Of a stretch of DNA of 64,000 nt, positions 52,995 to 62,188 are shown piece by piece. Position 1 is the first letter of the stretch; each line of letters starts with the position of its first letter. Origin of the DNA: Deltaproteobacteria bacterium (GTDB lineage: Bacteria > Myxococcota_A > Polyangia > GCA-2747355). The translations under genes were made by a program, and so were the position numbers. The DNA is taken from positions 62,001-126,000 of the forward strand of contig JACKDQ010000011.1 in the NCBI GenBank assembly GCA_020633415.1. Direction: 5' to 3'. A model generated the notes under the pieces. That model did not search any database. It worked only from the letters and a program-made list of their open reading frames with translations, and was not told the DNA's origin.

Positions 52995-53042
52995 GGTAAC
53001 GGTCTTGGGCGCAAATGGGCGGGGGGTAACGGAGTGGGTTAC
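52995..53042. promoter_or_regulatory. Candidate upstream activator sites for the NtrC-type regulator
   Basis: GGTAACGG occurs at 52995-53002 and 53025-53032 (30 bp apart), and the second copy forms GTAAC-N7-GTTAC (53026-53042). These lie about 70-130 bp upstream of the -24 box, a normal position for enhancer-binding-protein sites. Confidence 0.45.
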
Positions 53043-53125
53043 ACTGTGAACGTTGTGGTCACGTCGTGCGCCGTCAGAGGCGTGACCGATTGCCGGGCGC
53101 AGCGTAGCGCTGCAATAGAAGACCG

Positions 53126-54562
53126 ATGCGTACGCGAACCCTGATCATCGTCGCACTTGTCACCGTTGTCGCGTTTAGCGGCGCGATGTTGCTGGTCACC
53201 CTTCAGACGCTCGGCGAGCTCGACGCCGCTGAAGTTCGCGCCGGCCAGCTCGACCACGCCAAGCACCTCGCCCACAACACCGAGGCCGATCTGCGCGAAC
53301 AGTATATCCATCAAGCCCACTGCATCATCGAGGGCGATCTTTCGCATCTCCATCGCTACGAGCAGGCAGCAGAACAGGCGCGCCAAACGATCGCCTCCCT
53401 TTCGCCGCTGTTGACGAGCGATGCTGAACACAAGGTCGTCACCCAGCTCCGCCAGCTGGCCGAGCGGATCGACAGAGTATTTCGCCAGCAGCTCATACCC
53501 GCACTCACCACTAACCGCGCAGCGGTCGTCGGCACACACCGTCAGCTCGAGCAGCTGGTTACCCGTGTCACAGCGATCAACGCAACACTGAGCGCCTCAC
53601 TCAATGCGCGCAGCGCCCAAGCGCAAGGCGAGGCCAACCGCTTGCGCCATCGAACCCGCGCGATGGTCATCCTCTGTTTCGGGGCGGCACTCGTCGTCGC
53701 ACTGCTGATCGGCGGCGTGCTCAGTCGTCGCATTGCTGGCCGGATCGCCCTGCTGCGCCGTGGTGCGCAACGCATCGCCGCCGGCGACCTGGCAACGCGT
53801 GTCGCCCTGGCGGGCCGCGACGAATTCGCCGAGCTAGCGCAGGCATTCAATGGGATGGCCAGCGATCTGAGCCGCCATCAGCGCCAGGCGCTGCGGGCAC
53901 AGCGTCTGGCGTCGATCGGTCAAGTCGCCGCCGGCGTGGCCCATGAGATCAATAACCCCCTAGCGGTGATCCTAGGATACACGACGATGCTCAAGGAAAA
54001 AGGCGCCGCGCCCGACGCGCTCAAAAAGCTCGCGGTGATCGAGGCCGAAACGCGTCAATGCCAGCGAATCGTCGACGACCTGCTTTCATTGGCCCGGCCC
54101 AGCGAGCTTGAGCCGCAGCGCATCGATCTCGTCGCGCTCACGCGCAGCGAGATCGAGCGGCACCTAGAAAGTGGACGCTTGCGGCAGGCCGTCCCGGCGT
54201 TTACCGCCGATGCAAAATCGGCGATCATCGCGGCCGATGAGGGACGCGTGCGCCAGCTGATCAGTAACCTGCTCGTCAATGCAGCAGACGCCGCTCCCCA
54301 GGGGACGATCGCCGTTTCGGTTGGTCTCGATTCGGGGCGCGCCTTGCTGACGGTTAGCGATGATGGTCCTGGAATGACCGAGGATCAGCTACGGCGCGCC
54401 ACTGAGCCCTTTTTCACGACGAAACCGACCGGTGTCGGCTTGGGCCTCTCGATCTCTCACGCGATCGTCGAGGCCCACGGCGGTGAGTTGTCGCTCCAGC
54501 GCCGTGTTGATGGCGTCGGCACCACCGTGTGCGTCGCGCTGCCTTGCGAGGACGATCGATGA
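53126..54562 (+). CDS. Sensor histidine kinase, probable metal-stress sensor
   Basis: 478 residues. TM1 (5-28), an extracytoplasmic sensor region (29-177), TM2 (178-199), HAMP (about 200-252), dimerisation domain with phospho-acceptor His273 (GVAHEINNPL), and an ATP-binding domain with DDGPGM and GVGLGLS. The sensor part is rich in His near TM1 (H44, H47, H50, H62, H65, C66, H74, H76), which could bind metal ions. It is divergent from the efflux operon and overlaps its response-regulator gene by 4 bp. Confidence 0.93.
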   Translation: MRTRTLIIVALVTVVAFSGAMLLVTLQTLGELDAAEVRAGQLDHAKHLAHNTEADLREQYIHQAHCIIEGDLSHLHRYEQAAEQARQTIASLSPLLTSDAEHKVVTQLRQLAERIDRVFRQQLIPALTTNRAAVVGTHRQLEQLVTRVTAINATLSASLNARSAQAQGEANRLRHRTRAMVILCFGAALVVALLIGGVLSRRIAGRIALLRRGAQRIAAGDLATRVALAGRDEFAELAQAFNGMASDLSRHQRQALRAQRLASIGQVAAGVAHEINNPLAVILGYTTMLKEKGAAPDALKKLAVIEAETRQCQRIVDDLLSLARPSELEPQRIDLVALTRSEIERHLESGRLRQAVPAFTADAKSAIIAADEGRVRQLISNLLVNAADAAPQGTIAVSVGLDSGRALLTVSDDGPGMTEDQLRRATEPFFTTKPTGVGLGLSISHAIVEAHGGELSLQRRVDGVGTTVCVALPCEDDR

Positions 54563-55956
54563 GCGAAGGTCGGGTCTTAGTCGTCGATGACAAGCCGACG
54601 ATGCGCGAAATGATCAGCGAACTGCTCAGCGATACCTACGAGGTCGTCAGCGCCGCGGACGGTCTGCAGGGCCTTGCGATGGTCCAGCACGGTGTTTTCG
54701 ACGTGGTAATCAGCGACATCAAGATGCCGGGCATGGATGGTCATCGTTTGATGACCGCGATCAAGCGCATCCATCCGGAGCTCGAAGTGATTCTGATCAC
54801 TGCGTTTGCTACCATACCTAGCGCCGTCGATGCGATGAAAGACGGCGCATACCACTACCTTAAGAAGCCCTTCGAGGCTGATGAGCTGCGCACACTCGTC
54901 GCACAGGCGGTCGAGCGCAAACGGCTCGCCGATCGCGCGCAGCAGCTGCGCAGCACCCCCGATGACCCTGCCTCGTGCGATCAAATCATCGGCGAAACCG
55001 CGGCAATGCGTCGCGTCTTCGGGCTGATCGAGCGCGCCGCCACACGGGATATGACAGTGCTGATCAGCGGAGAGAGCGGCACGGGCAAGGAGCTGGTCGC
55101 GCGGGCGATTCACCGTGGCAGCGCGCGAAGCGCGCAAAACTTCGTCGCGATCAATTGTGGCGCGCTTCCCGAGGCGCTCGTCGAGTCTGAACTGTTCGGC
55201 TACACCCGCGGCGCATTCACCGGTGCCACCGGCGACAAGCCGGGGTTGTTCGAAGTGGCTAACGGCGGAACGCTGCTGCTCGACGAGATCGGCGACCTTC
55301 CGCTGGCTCTGCAGGTCAAGCTCACGCGGGTACTGCAGGAGAGCGCGGTTCGCCGGCTCGGTGACAGCAAAGAGCGGCAGATCGATGTGCGTGTCGTTGC
55401 CGCGACCCACGTCGATTTGGACGCAGCGGTCAACGAGGGGCGGTTTCGCGAAGATCTGTTCTACCGACTGAACATCTTCCCAATCGAGCTGCCTGCCCTC
55501 AGAGCGCGCGCTGACGACATTCCCTTGCTGGCAGCGCACTTTTTGCGCAGCCGCTCGGCGAGCGAACCCACTGATCCACCACTGAGCCTGAGTGCGGAGG
55601 CGATGCAAGCGTTGCTGCGCTATCATTGGCCGGGCAACGTGCGCCAATTGCAGAACGCCATCGAGCGCGCGCTGGCACTGACCGATGGCGCGCAGATCGA
55701 CGTCGAGGCACTACCAAGCGAGGTCGTCAGCGCTACCGGCTCGCTGCCGCCCGATGCAAGCCTGGCTTTAACTCACCGCGAATACCTCGAGGCTGCCAAA
55801 CAACGCGCCTCGCGCGAGTACCTCACCGAGCTGATGCGCCGCTTCGCCGGCAATGTCACCCAGGCCGCCGCACACGCTGGCATCGAACGCGAAAGCTTGC
55901 ACCGCCTGCTGAAAAAGCACGCCGTCTCATCGCGCACCTTCAAAGACGCCGACTAG
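54559..55956 (+). CDS. NtrC/ZraR-type sigma54-dependent response regulator
   Basis: 465 residues. Receiver domain with acceptor Asp53 (VISDIKMPGMDG), an AAA+ domain with GESGTGKE, the sigma54 loop GAFTGA and LLLDEIGDLP, and a C-terminal Fis-like helix-turn-helix (GNVTQAAAHAGIERES). It is the obvious partner of the preceding histidine kinase (ATGA overlap). With a -24/-12 promoter in front of the divergent cus genes, it most likely activates them under metal stress. Comparable to ZraR, but E. coli Cus uses an OmpR-type regulator. Confidence 0.95.
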   Translation: MSEGRVLVVDDKPTMREMISELLSDTYEVVSAADGLQGLAMVQHGVFDVVISDIKMPGMDGHRLMTAIKRIHPELEVILITAFATIPSAVDAMKDGAYHYLKKPFEADELRTLVAQAVERKRLADRAQQLRSTPDDPASCDQIIGETAAMRRVFGLIERAATRDMTVLISGESGTGKELVARAIHRGSARSAQNFVAINCGALPEALVESELFGYTRGAFTGATGDKPGLFEVANGGTLLLDEIGDLPLALQVKLTRVLQESAVRRLGDSKERQIDVRVVAATHVDLDAAVNEGRFREDLFYRLNIFPIELPALRARADDIPLLAAHFLRSRSASEPTDPPLSLSAEAMQALLRYHWPGNVRQLQNAIERALALTDGAQIDVEALPSEVVSATGSLPPDASLALTHREYLEAAKQRASREYLTELMRRFAGNVTQAAAHAGIERESLHRLLKKHAVSSRTFKDAD

Positions 55957-56156
55957 CCACGCGCCGGTGCTGCGGCCAGTTGGCCCGGGCCGTTGGCGGG
56001 ACACTTCCATACAGTGCATGATTCGCAGTGCAGCTGACGATTGCTAAGCCAGCGACCGCACAGCGCGCTTTTCGACGAGCGCCGTGACTGATCAGCGCCA
56101 GGCCCGCGATGGCGGCCCGTTCAAGGCTGGTACGTCGTTTGCTTCTCAGCAAGGCC

Positions 56157-57209
56157 ATGAAATCGTCGTTTCGCGATTGGTTCATTGCTCAGCGCCCTCG
56201 CGGACGCCTGCGCGATGGGATCTGCGTGCTGCTCGTACTGCTCGCGGCGTGCGGGCCACCGCCTGAAGACGGCACTGCGCTCGCTCCGTCGGGAAAGGGC
56301 GAGAACCCACCGAGCAAGCAGCGCTATTTTTTGTTCTGGGGACACAGTTTGGACGTTGATCTCGAACGCAGCGATCGTCTCTCGATCAGTAAGCTTGCCG
56401 ATCTGGACACCGACGTCGTCGTCCGGGAAGGTTGCGACATCGGCGAGCCAACGTCTAACTTGACGCCCAGCGAAGCAGCGCTGTTCTTGCCACAGAATAA
56501 CAGCAATGGCTCGGCGTTTGGCTGTTCGAGTCCCGCAGGCAACGGCGGCCTGAGTCTGGCGATGCACACGGCATGGGAACACGGACTAAAGGGTGATGCC
56601 AGCCACTGGGCCTATGAATTTCGCTCGGGGTACGCCGGCTTCTTCCGGATGAACCAGTACCACTGGGCACGGCTAATCAGCGTTGCCCGCGATCGCTTGC
56701 GGGCCGCCAACAGCGACGGAATCGCTACGGTCACCTTCCACTGCGTCTACAACCTCTACAAGACCAAGAACCGCGCACAGCAACATGAACTGGAAGAGGC
56801 CGCCGCCGAGCATTACCAAAAGCGCCAAGCGTTCTGGGACGTCGAAGAATACGTCGATCTCGGTCGCGATTTCGATCCGCCGCGCTTCATCGACATTGCA
56901 ACGCTGCGACCGTATCGCCAACTAACCCATGCCAACGCGCAGCTTGAGCAGCTCTATCGAGCGCTGCCAGTCGATGCGCGCAGCCGTCTGCGAGCGGACC
57001 TCGCCGCGCTCAACTACAGCGACCAGTTCCGCACTAATTGCTTCAAGCGGTTGGACAACGCCTTCGGCCCGGCAGCGCCGGCGATCTTTCCGACCCACTG
57101 CGGCCAAACGGTGCACGTCACAGCGCAGACCGAACTGACGCGGGGATGCCAGCGCTATCTTGCCAAGGAGCAGGCAACGGCTGCCGCTCGCCGCGCTTCG
57201 GCAAACTAG
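56157..57209 (+). CDS. Lipoprotein of unknown function
   Basis: 350 residues. ATG 56157 gives a signal segment ending in lipobox LAAC (about Cys31); the long basic n-region (MKSSFRDWFIAQRPRGRLR) is unusual. An in-frame ATG at 56109 exists too. The mature part contains several cysteines (EGCDIGEP, FGCSSPAGNGG) and helical, charged segments; no family is recognised. Confidence 0.7.
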   Translation: MKSSFRDWFIAQRPRGRLRDGICVLLVLLAACGPPPEDGTALAPSGKGENPPSKQRYFLFWGHSLDVDLERSDRLSISKLADLDTDVVVREGCDIGEPTSNLTPSEAALFLPQNNSNGSAFGCSSPAGNGGLSLAMHTAWEHGLKGDASHWAYEFRSGYAGFFRMNQYHWARLISVARDRLRAANSDGIATVTFHCVYNLYKTKNRAQQHELEEAAAEHYQKRQAFWDVEEYVDLGRDFDPPRFIDIATLRPYRQLTHANAQLEQLYRALPVDARSRLRADLAALNYSDQFRTNCFKRLDNAFGPAAPAIFPTHCGQTVHVTAQTELTRGCQRYLAKEQATAAARRASAN

Positions 57210-57251
57210 CGCGCACCACCACCTAGGCAACCCAGCGCACTCCGAGTTTGC

Positions 57252-59225
57252 TTAGCGATCGACAAGCGAGGCGATGCTCGCTGTGCAGAGGTCGGCGCAG
57301 TAGACCGCCGCGCCGATCACCACCGCGCGCTCGGGAGCAACGAAGGCCCGCGGCACCTTGCCGAAATAGCTGGCCACCGCAGCGCGCACCGCGGGGATAT
57401 AGGTCGTACCGCCAACCAGGTAAACCGCACTAAGCTGATCGACGCCGACATCAGCCAGTTCGAGACAGCTCGAGACCGTCGCAAAGGAGCGCCGGATCAC
57501 CTCGGCGATGGCCGACGTGAACACGTCTCGATCGATCGACCAGACCAAATCGAGCGGGCCGCTCCGTGACATCGCGATCTCTTTCAGTCGAATTGTCGCC
57601 TGCTGCTCGGTGGAAAGTGTCCGCTTCGCCGCTTCACAGGCAAATAGCAGGCGCTGCCACGACACCACCCGGTTGCGCAGCTCGATCTCGGTCTCGCGCC
57701 AGAAGTTGTTGGCCGCTTGCTGGGCCAACGCCTCGTCGATGTCATCGCCACCGAGCCAAGAATCACCGGCGGTCGCAACAACCTGGAAGTCGGCGCGACT
57801 TACATCGACCAAGGAGAAATCAAAGGTACCACCGCCGAAGTCGTAGATCGCCACCAAGCCCGAGCAACACTCGTCGGCGCGCTGCGCCAAGGCCGCCGCT
57901 AGCGGCTCTTCGACAAACGCCTTGACCTTGAGCCCGGCGATTTCGGCAGCGCGGCGAAGCGCGCGCTTTCGCAACTCATCGAAGCTTACCGGGATGGTCA
58001 GCACCGCTTCCGTGACCGCTGCCTGCAACTGAGCCTCGGCCAAACGCTTGAGCTGGTAGATGATCGGCGCGCAAATCTGCTCGACGGTGTAGCCGGTCTC
58101 GTTGTCGTAGAGCATCACTTCGCCGTGCGGGCCGGGGCTCGACGGCATCGCCTGCTGGGCGAGGAAACTCTCGACCTCTTGCTCGGCAAATTGCCGACCG
58201 AGAATGCGCTTGGGCGACCGAATCACGCGCTGGGGCTCGCGAGTCATCAACGCCATCGCGTCTTGACCGACGACAGCCCCTTGCTCCCAGAATCCAACAG
58301 CCGACTCGATCTTCCAGTCGCCGCTTGCCGTCCGCAGCGCATGCACTTCGTTGCCCAGCGCCGCAGCAATCGCCGAGCGGGAGGTGCCAAAATCGAGACC
58401 GAGCGCCGGCACTCGGCCGTCGTAGCTGACCAACGCTCGTCCACTTTGACCATGGCGCAACAGCGACGCATCCTGGTTTTGCCTCAACGCAGGCTGAGCA
58501 GGCACGCCTGGCAGCGGAGGCAATGCAGGCCCACTCTCATCGATCACGATCGGAATCGACTCCTCGTCATCCGGGCCGCTGAGCTGCTCGATGCGATAGC
58601 GCGCGGTGTCCTCTTGCAGAGGATTGCTCCGACGCGGCAGATTATCTGCTGAACTGCCAAAGTCGTCTTCGGGCAACAACGTCTGCACCGTGACTTGATC
58701 GTCGTCATCTGCGGCCTGCTCGACCGCGCCAGTCGCGCGCTGAGCGGTCGAAGACCGGCGGAGCCCACGCAGCTCGGCGACCACGCTATCGCTGACATCG
58801 ATCGGCGAACCCGGCATCTGATCGGGCGACATCGCGATCTCCGGCCCGGCCAACGCCGTCTCGCGTTGCGGCACGCTGACCACCGTGGCCTCGCTAACCG
58901 CATCAACCAGGCGGCGATAGGCGTCGACGCGGGCCAGCTGGGCCGCATCGAGCTCCATGCCAAAGCCGCGCGCCACTCCTCCCGCCAGCGCATGATGGCG
59001 CACCGTTCCACTTAGCGAAAAGTGCGTGCGGTCGGGTAACAGAATGACGACGCTAACGAAGGCGCCGATCGGCGGCGGGCCGGGGCAATGGACAAACAAG
59101 CCGGAGGCGCTAACGTTGGCCGAAAACAGCGCGCGCGCTTCGGCCCAGGACTGGCAGGAAACCTCGACCGGCACGCGCAGCGGCGACCGGGTCTCTCGGC
59201 GGCGATGTGGCGGACGATTGGCCAT
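57252..59225 (-). CDS. PilZ domain fused to an Hsp70/DnaK-like ATPase
   Basis: 657 residues. Residues 1-95 are a PilZ domain with both c-di-GMP motifs: RxxxR (R9-x-x-x-R13) and NVSASG (37-42). A disordered, acidic linker (about 100-270) follows. The rest is an Hsp70-type actin-fold ATPase: phosphate-1 LGLDFGTSRSAIA, phosphate-2 IYDFGGGTFDFSL, adenosine motif VYLVGGTTYIP. The DnaK substrate-binding domain and lid are missing, so it is not a canonical chaperone. The start is ATG 59225, with GAGG upstream. A Cys-rich lipoprotein gene lies 71 bp upstream on the same strand and may share its transcript. Confidence 0.93.
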   Translation of the reverse strand: MANRPPHRRRETRSPLRVPVEVSCQSWAEARALFSANVSASGLFVHCPGPPPIGAFVSVVILLPDRTHFSLSGTVRHHALAGGVARGFGMELDAAQLARVDAYRRLVDAVSEATVVSVPQRETALAGPEIAMSPDQMPGSPIDVSDSVVAELRGLRRSSTAQRATGAVEQAADDDDQVTVQTLLPEDDFGSSADNLPRRSNPLQEDTARYRIEQLSGPDDEESIPIVIDESGPALPPLPGVPAQPALRQNQDASLLRHGQSGRALVSYDGRVPALGLDFGTSRSAIAAALGNEVHALRTASGDWKIESAVGFWEQGAVVGQDAMALMTREPQRVIRSPKRILGRQFAEQEVESFLAQQAMPSSPGPHGEVMLYDNETGYTVEQICAPIIYQLKRLAEAQLQAAVTEAVLTIPVSFDELRKRALRRAAEIAGLKVKAFVEEPLAAALAQRADECCSGLVAIYDFGGGTFDFSLVDVSRADFQVVATAGDSWLGGDDIDEALAQQAANNFWRETEIELRNRVVSWQRLLFACEAAKRTLSTEQQATIRLKEIAMSRSGPLDLVWSIDRDVFTSAIAEVIRRSFATVSSCLELADVGVDQLSAVYLVGGTTYIPAVRAAVASYFGKVPRAFVAPERAVVIGAAVYCADLCTASIASLVDR

Positions 59226-59296
59226 AGACGATGCCTCGATCCTACCAGCATTGCCGATTGGTGGCTCAATCGAAATTCACCCGCGACGCTCGCTGC

Positions 59297-60367
59297 TCAG
59301 GGAAGGCGCGCCACGCACCCCCCAGCGAGGCAACCGCCAAGCCCGAGCGCTACACAGTCAACGACCACTGGCTCGCCGGCATTACAGACCCGCAATCGGC
59401 GGCCGTCGGCCAAACAGCCGCCCGTACAGGGCACAGCTTGCCGAAACTGGCAGTGCGCTCCGTCAGCACCAGCCTGACACCCAAAGTTCGCACCAAAAGC
59501 GCGGCAATCGAGCACCGTCTCCCACTTGCCGGCACAGCCGATCAGGCGCGTGGCGTTTTCACAGCGACTGTGTCGATCGGTGCACGCAGGTCCAGTTCCT
59601 CGGCACTGCCCGTCGCGGCAGGGCAGGCCGTTTTGCGCGCAGTCTTTCCAGACGACTTCTTTGCCACCCAGACACAACATCACGCGCGATCCGTCGCAGC
59701 GCCCATTCAACCAGGTGTTTGGCCAGCTGGCCGTGCACTGGCGCGAGGTCACGCAAAAACTATCGGTCCCGCGAATTCCATCGCTGTCGAGATGCTCGAG
59801 GGGCTGACACTTCGCGGCAAACCGTGCGCAGTCGATCGATGATTCGCCAAGAAACGACGCGTGGCCAACCAGACGATCACCGTCGCAGCGCTTCTTGTCG
59901 GCCGCCGGATGATCCGCGAAGCGCACACCGAGGCACTGGTCAAGCGCATCACAGCCGGCCTGGCTTTGCCCGAGGCAGGCCAGCTCACCGAACACCCCGC
60001 CGGCGTGGCCGTTGTGAAAGCCTTCGAACGCCCCCGGCCCTTGACCATACAAACGTGCCAAACACGCTTCAGTCGACCCTGCGTAGATGTGATGGCTGGG
60101 CAAACACGCGGCGAGGCGCGCACAAGCCCGCACCGCGTCGCTCGCCGCAGCGGTCGTCAGATCGATCGGGCCCGCATCCGGCTGAGCTTGCCCATCCGCC
60201 ACTGCGAAGCCATCGCCAGCAACACCGGCGTCAGAACGGCCCGTCGCCAGCGCGTCGGCCACCGTAGCGTCGAGCGAAAACGTCGAGAGATTTCGGCCAC
60301 ACGCGGTGAGAAAGACAACCATCAAGAGAGCAACAAGCATCCAGAGAGCGACAAGCAAACTGCGCAT
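59297..60367 (-). CDS. Cysteine-rich lipoprotein
   Basis: 356 residues. ATG 60367 follows AAGAAGG and gives a hydrophobic signal peptide with lipobox LTAC. An Asp/Ala linker leads to a Cys-rich domain with many C-x(6-12)-C spacings (for example CQPLEHLDSDG, CLGGKEVVWKDC). Composition matches other exported Cys-rich proteins in this window. Function unknown; could be surface-attached. May be co-transcribed with the PilZ-Hsp70 gene downstream. Confidence 0.75.
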   Translation of the reverse strand: MRSLLVALWMLVALLMVVFLTACGRNLSTFSLDATVADALATGRSDAGVAGDGFAVADGQAQPDAGPIDLTTAAASDAVRACARLAACLPSHHIYAGSTEACLARLYGQGPGAFEGFHNGHAGGVFGELACLGQSQAGCDALDQCLGVRFADHPAADKKRCDGDRLVGHASFLGESSIDCARFAAKCQPLEHLDSDGIRGTDSFCVTSRQCTASWPNTWLNGRCDGSRVMLCLGGKEVVWKDCAQNGLPCRDGQCRGTGPACTDRHSRCENATRLIGCAGKWETVLDCRAFGANFGCQAGADGAHCQFRQAVPCTGGCLADGRRLRVCNAGEPVVVDCVALGLGGCLAGGCVARLP

Positions 60368-60603
60368 AAGCACGCCTTCTTCGCGCAGCGCTCGAAGCAA
60401 CCTACGTGCCGACGTGTCGTCACGCATAATTCAAGGAGAAACGGCGGTCGCCGTGAACACATCGCCCAAATTGCCCGTGTCTCGTCGTTCACACGGTGCG
60501 TTCGATCACGGCGACGGCCGTTGGAGGGCCGGCGAGCAGCGCCCTCACGGGACAACGGGACTCCGCGACTATCTACGACCAGCTAGCGCACCCTGGTTTT
60601 CGT

Positions 60604-60609
60604 TATATA
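60604..60609 (+). promoter_or_regulatory. Candidate -10 element 7 nt before a start codon
   Basis: TATATA is 7 nt before ATG 60617, and no Shine-Dalgarno is present. No convincing -35 is seen. Consistent with a leaderless transcript. Confidence 0.35.
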
Positions 60610-60616
60610 GTCGCCC

Positions 60617-61180
60617 ATGGTCGATAATCCTACGAGCACAGCGCAAACGCAGATAGATCTACCGGAGCAGACTTTTGGCAGAGCGCCTTTGCCCACAGCG
60701 GCCAAGGTTGTGGTCGTCGCAGCCGCGCTCGCCACCCCGACGATTCATTGGCTCGGCGCTCTCGCCGAGGAGAAACTTCGGCTGATTGACTTCTGGTCAC
60801 AACTAGTCAGCTGGCTGCCCTACGCCCTGAGTGGATGCGTTTTCGTGCTCGGCGTTCATGCATACGTCAAGTGGCACAAGGCAAGCTTAGTGCTAAATCG
60901 TGACGGCATTTCCTGGAGGCAAAGTCAGAAAGTCCTACCCTTTTCCGAGGTACAGGCGATCACGTGGGTGGAGACGTGGGGCATGGTCGACCTTATCATC
61001 ACGTGCACTCGTCGAAACAATCGGCTGATTCGCTTTCTCTTTTCGTTGGAGCAGCGACGCGTACATATTGCACTTTGGCCGTTTGGCGAACGCCTCATCC
61101 AGCGAGGCATTGCGCGTGACACTGCCAACTACTTTGCGACCGTTTCAACGCGAGCGAAGTCCGACGTCGTGCAGTCTTAG
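60617..61180 (+). CDS. Small membrane protein of unknown function, two helices
   Basis: 187 residues. Two predicted membrane helices (about 29-49 and 65-85) follow a polar N-terminus. The C-terminal soluble part (SLVLNRDGISWRQSQKVLPF onward) is reminiscent of a PH-like/YcxB-type cytoplasmic domain by pattern, but this is weak. No signal peptide or Shine-Dalgarno. Its AT content is a little higher than neighbours, possibly recent acquisition. Confidence 0.65.
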   Translation: MVDNPTSTAQTQIDLPEQTFGRAPLPTAAKVVVVAAALATPTIHWLGALAEEKLRLIDFWSQLVSWLPYALSGCVFVLGVHAYVKWHKASLVLNRDGISWRQSQKVLPFSEVQAITWVETWGMVDLIITCTRRNNRLIRFLFSLEQRRVHIALWPFGERLIQRGIARDTANYFATVSTRAKSDVVQS

Positions 61181-61340
61181 CGCGGGCGTCTCGTCACAAA
61201 ACGTGCTACGGTGCTCTACCGATTGGTACGACTCCCCACGCGCGGGCTAAACCCGTCGATGGCCCGGCGGCAATCCTATCCCCGTCGTGCTCACCAATAA
61301 CGCGCACTTAAGTCTGCCGGGCAGGAAGAGAGGCGAGCTC

Positions 61341-61523
61341 ATGCCGAAAAAACCAAACTACGACCTGGAAAAGCGCCGCAAAGAGGCCGCCAAGCGCAAG
61401 CGCAAAGAGGAAAAGCGCCAACGCCGGCGACAAACAGCCGACGACACACCGAGCGCGCGCGCTGACGATGTACGTCCAGCAGAAGAGCGCCCACCATTGC
61501 CACGTGTTGGCGACGGCGAGTGA
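61341..61523 (+). CDS. Small, highly basic protein
   Basis: 60 residues beginning MPKKPNYDLEKRRKEAAKRK, with a run of Lys/Arg, then an acidic/Pro tail. Small basic proteins with this opening recur in Proteobacteria without known function. GAGGCGAG is upstream of ATG 61341. It may bind nucleic acid (composition only). Confidence 0.6.
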   Translation: MPKKPNYDLEKRRKEAAKRKRKEEKRQRRRQTADDTPSARADDVRPAEERPPLPRVGDGE

Positions 61524-61615
61524 ACGCGAAGAAGCGGCGGCGGAACTGAACCTACGCTGATGACCCGCGTCGCACAGGCCATGCACAAGCGCAACGATCT
61601 GTCGGCTAACGCGCC

Positions 61616-62170
61616 CTAGTCGCCCGCCTGCGCCTTTTTTTCGGCGCGTTCGGCGAGTGCGCTGGCAAACATGTCGAGACTAAGCGGACAAGGCAGCGCG
61701 TTCGTACCGACGTACTGGCAATCACGCTGGTCGCACTCAACGAATGGCTCATCGCGCCCGGCAAAACCGCCGCGACGCCGGTTGAGCAGCCGAATCAATA
61801 CCGGCTCGCTGATCACATCGCATCGATAAGCGATTCGCTTGCTCGCCATTTGTACTCCGTGAGGGAATGGCGCAGGAGGTACGCCGAGAATCGCGCCCGT
61901 CGACGCATCGGCGGCAGCGACAGGTCGAGCGAGATGTCTTTGGATCGTGGAGGCAACAAACAGACGCCCCCGCAGTTCATCCGCATCGAGTCCGATCGCC
62001 AGACAGAGCCCATCGAACGAGGTGATTCCTCGTTCGTCCTTGCGCGCGATCCATTGCCAGGCATCGCGTGCGTGTAGGTTACCTTCAGTTCCGCGAGCGG
62101 GTGATAGCACGTCGACGAGGGCCCGCCTGAGGATTGCCTGTAACAGGCGGATCTCGCCGACTTGAGTCAA
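61616..62170 (-). CDS. Conserved-looking protein with C-terminal Cys cluster
   Basis: 184 residues from TTG 62170, supported by GAGG at proper spacing. An N-terminal helical part (DAWQWIARKDERGITSFDGL) resembles hypothetical proteins in Desulfuromonadota by pattern memory. The C-terminus has VECDQRDCQYVG and ALPC, a possible zinc knuckle. It starts 18 nt after the RRM gene, so the two are likely one operon. Confidence 0.6.
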   Translation of the reverse strand: MTQVGEIRLLQAILRRALVDVLSPARGTEGNLHARDAWQWIARKDERGITSFDGLCLAIGLDADELRGRLFVASTIQRHLARPVAAADASTGAILGVPPAPFPHGVQMASKRIAYRCDVISEPVLIRLLNRRRGGFAGRDEPFVECDQRDCQYVGTNALPCPLSLDMFASALAERAEKKAQAGD

Positions 62171-62188
62171 GAGCGCCTCGCCCAGCGC

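Noticed and set aside
59026..60267. 413-codon frame on the plus strand
   Set aside because: Antisense to the PilZ-Hsp70 gene and the lipoprotein; highly Arg-rich shadow.
61181..61340. Possible tRNA-like sequence near 61200-61270
   Set aside because: No cloverleaf with a proper T-loop (GTTCGANNC) or anticodon stem could be formed.
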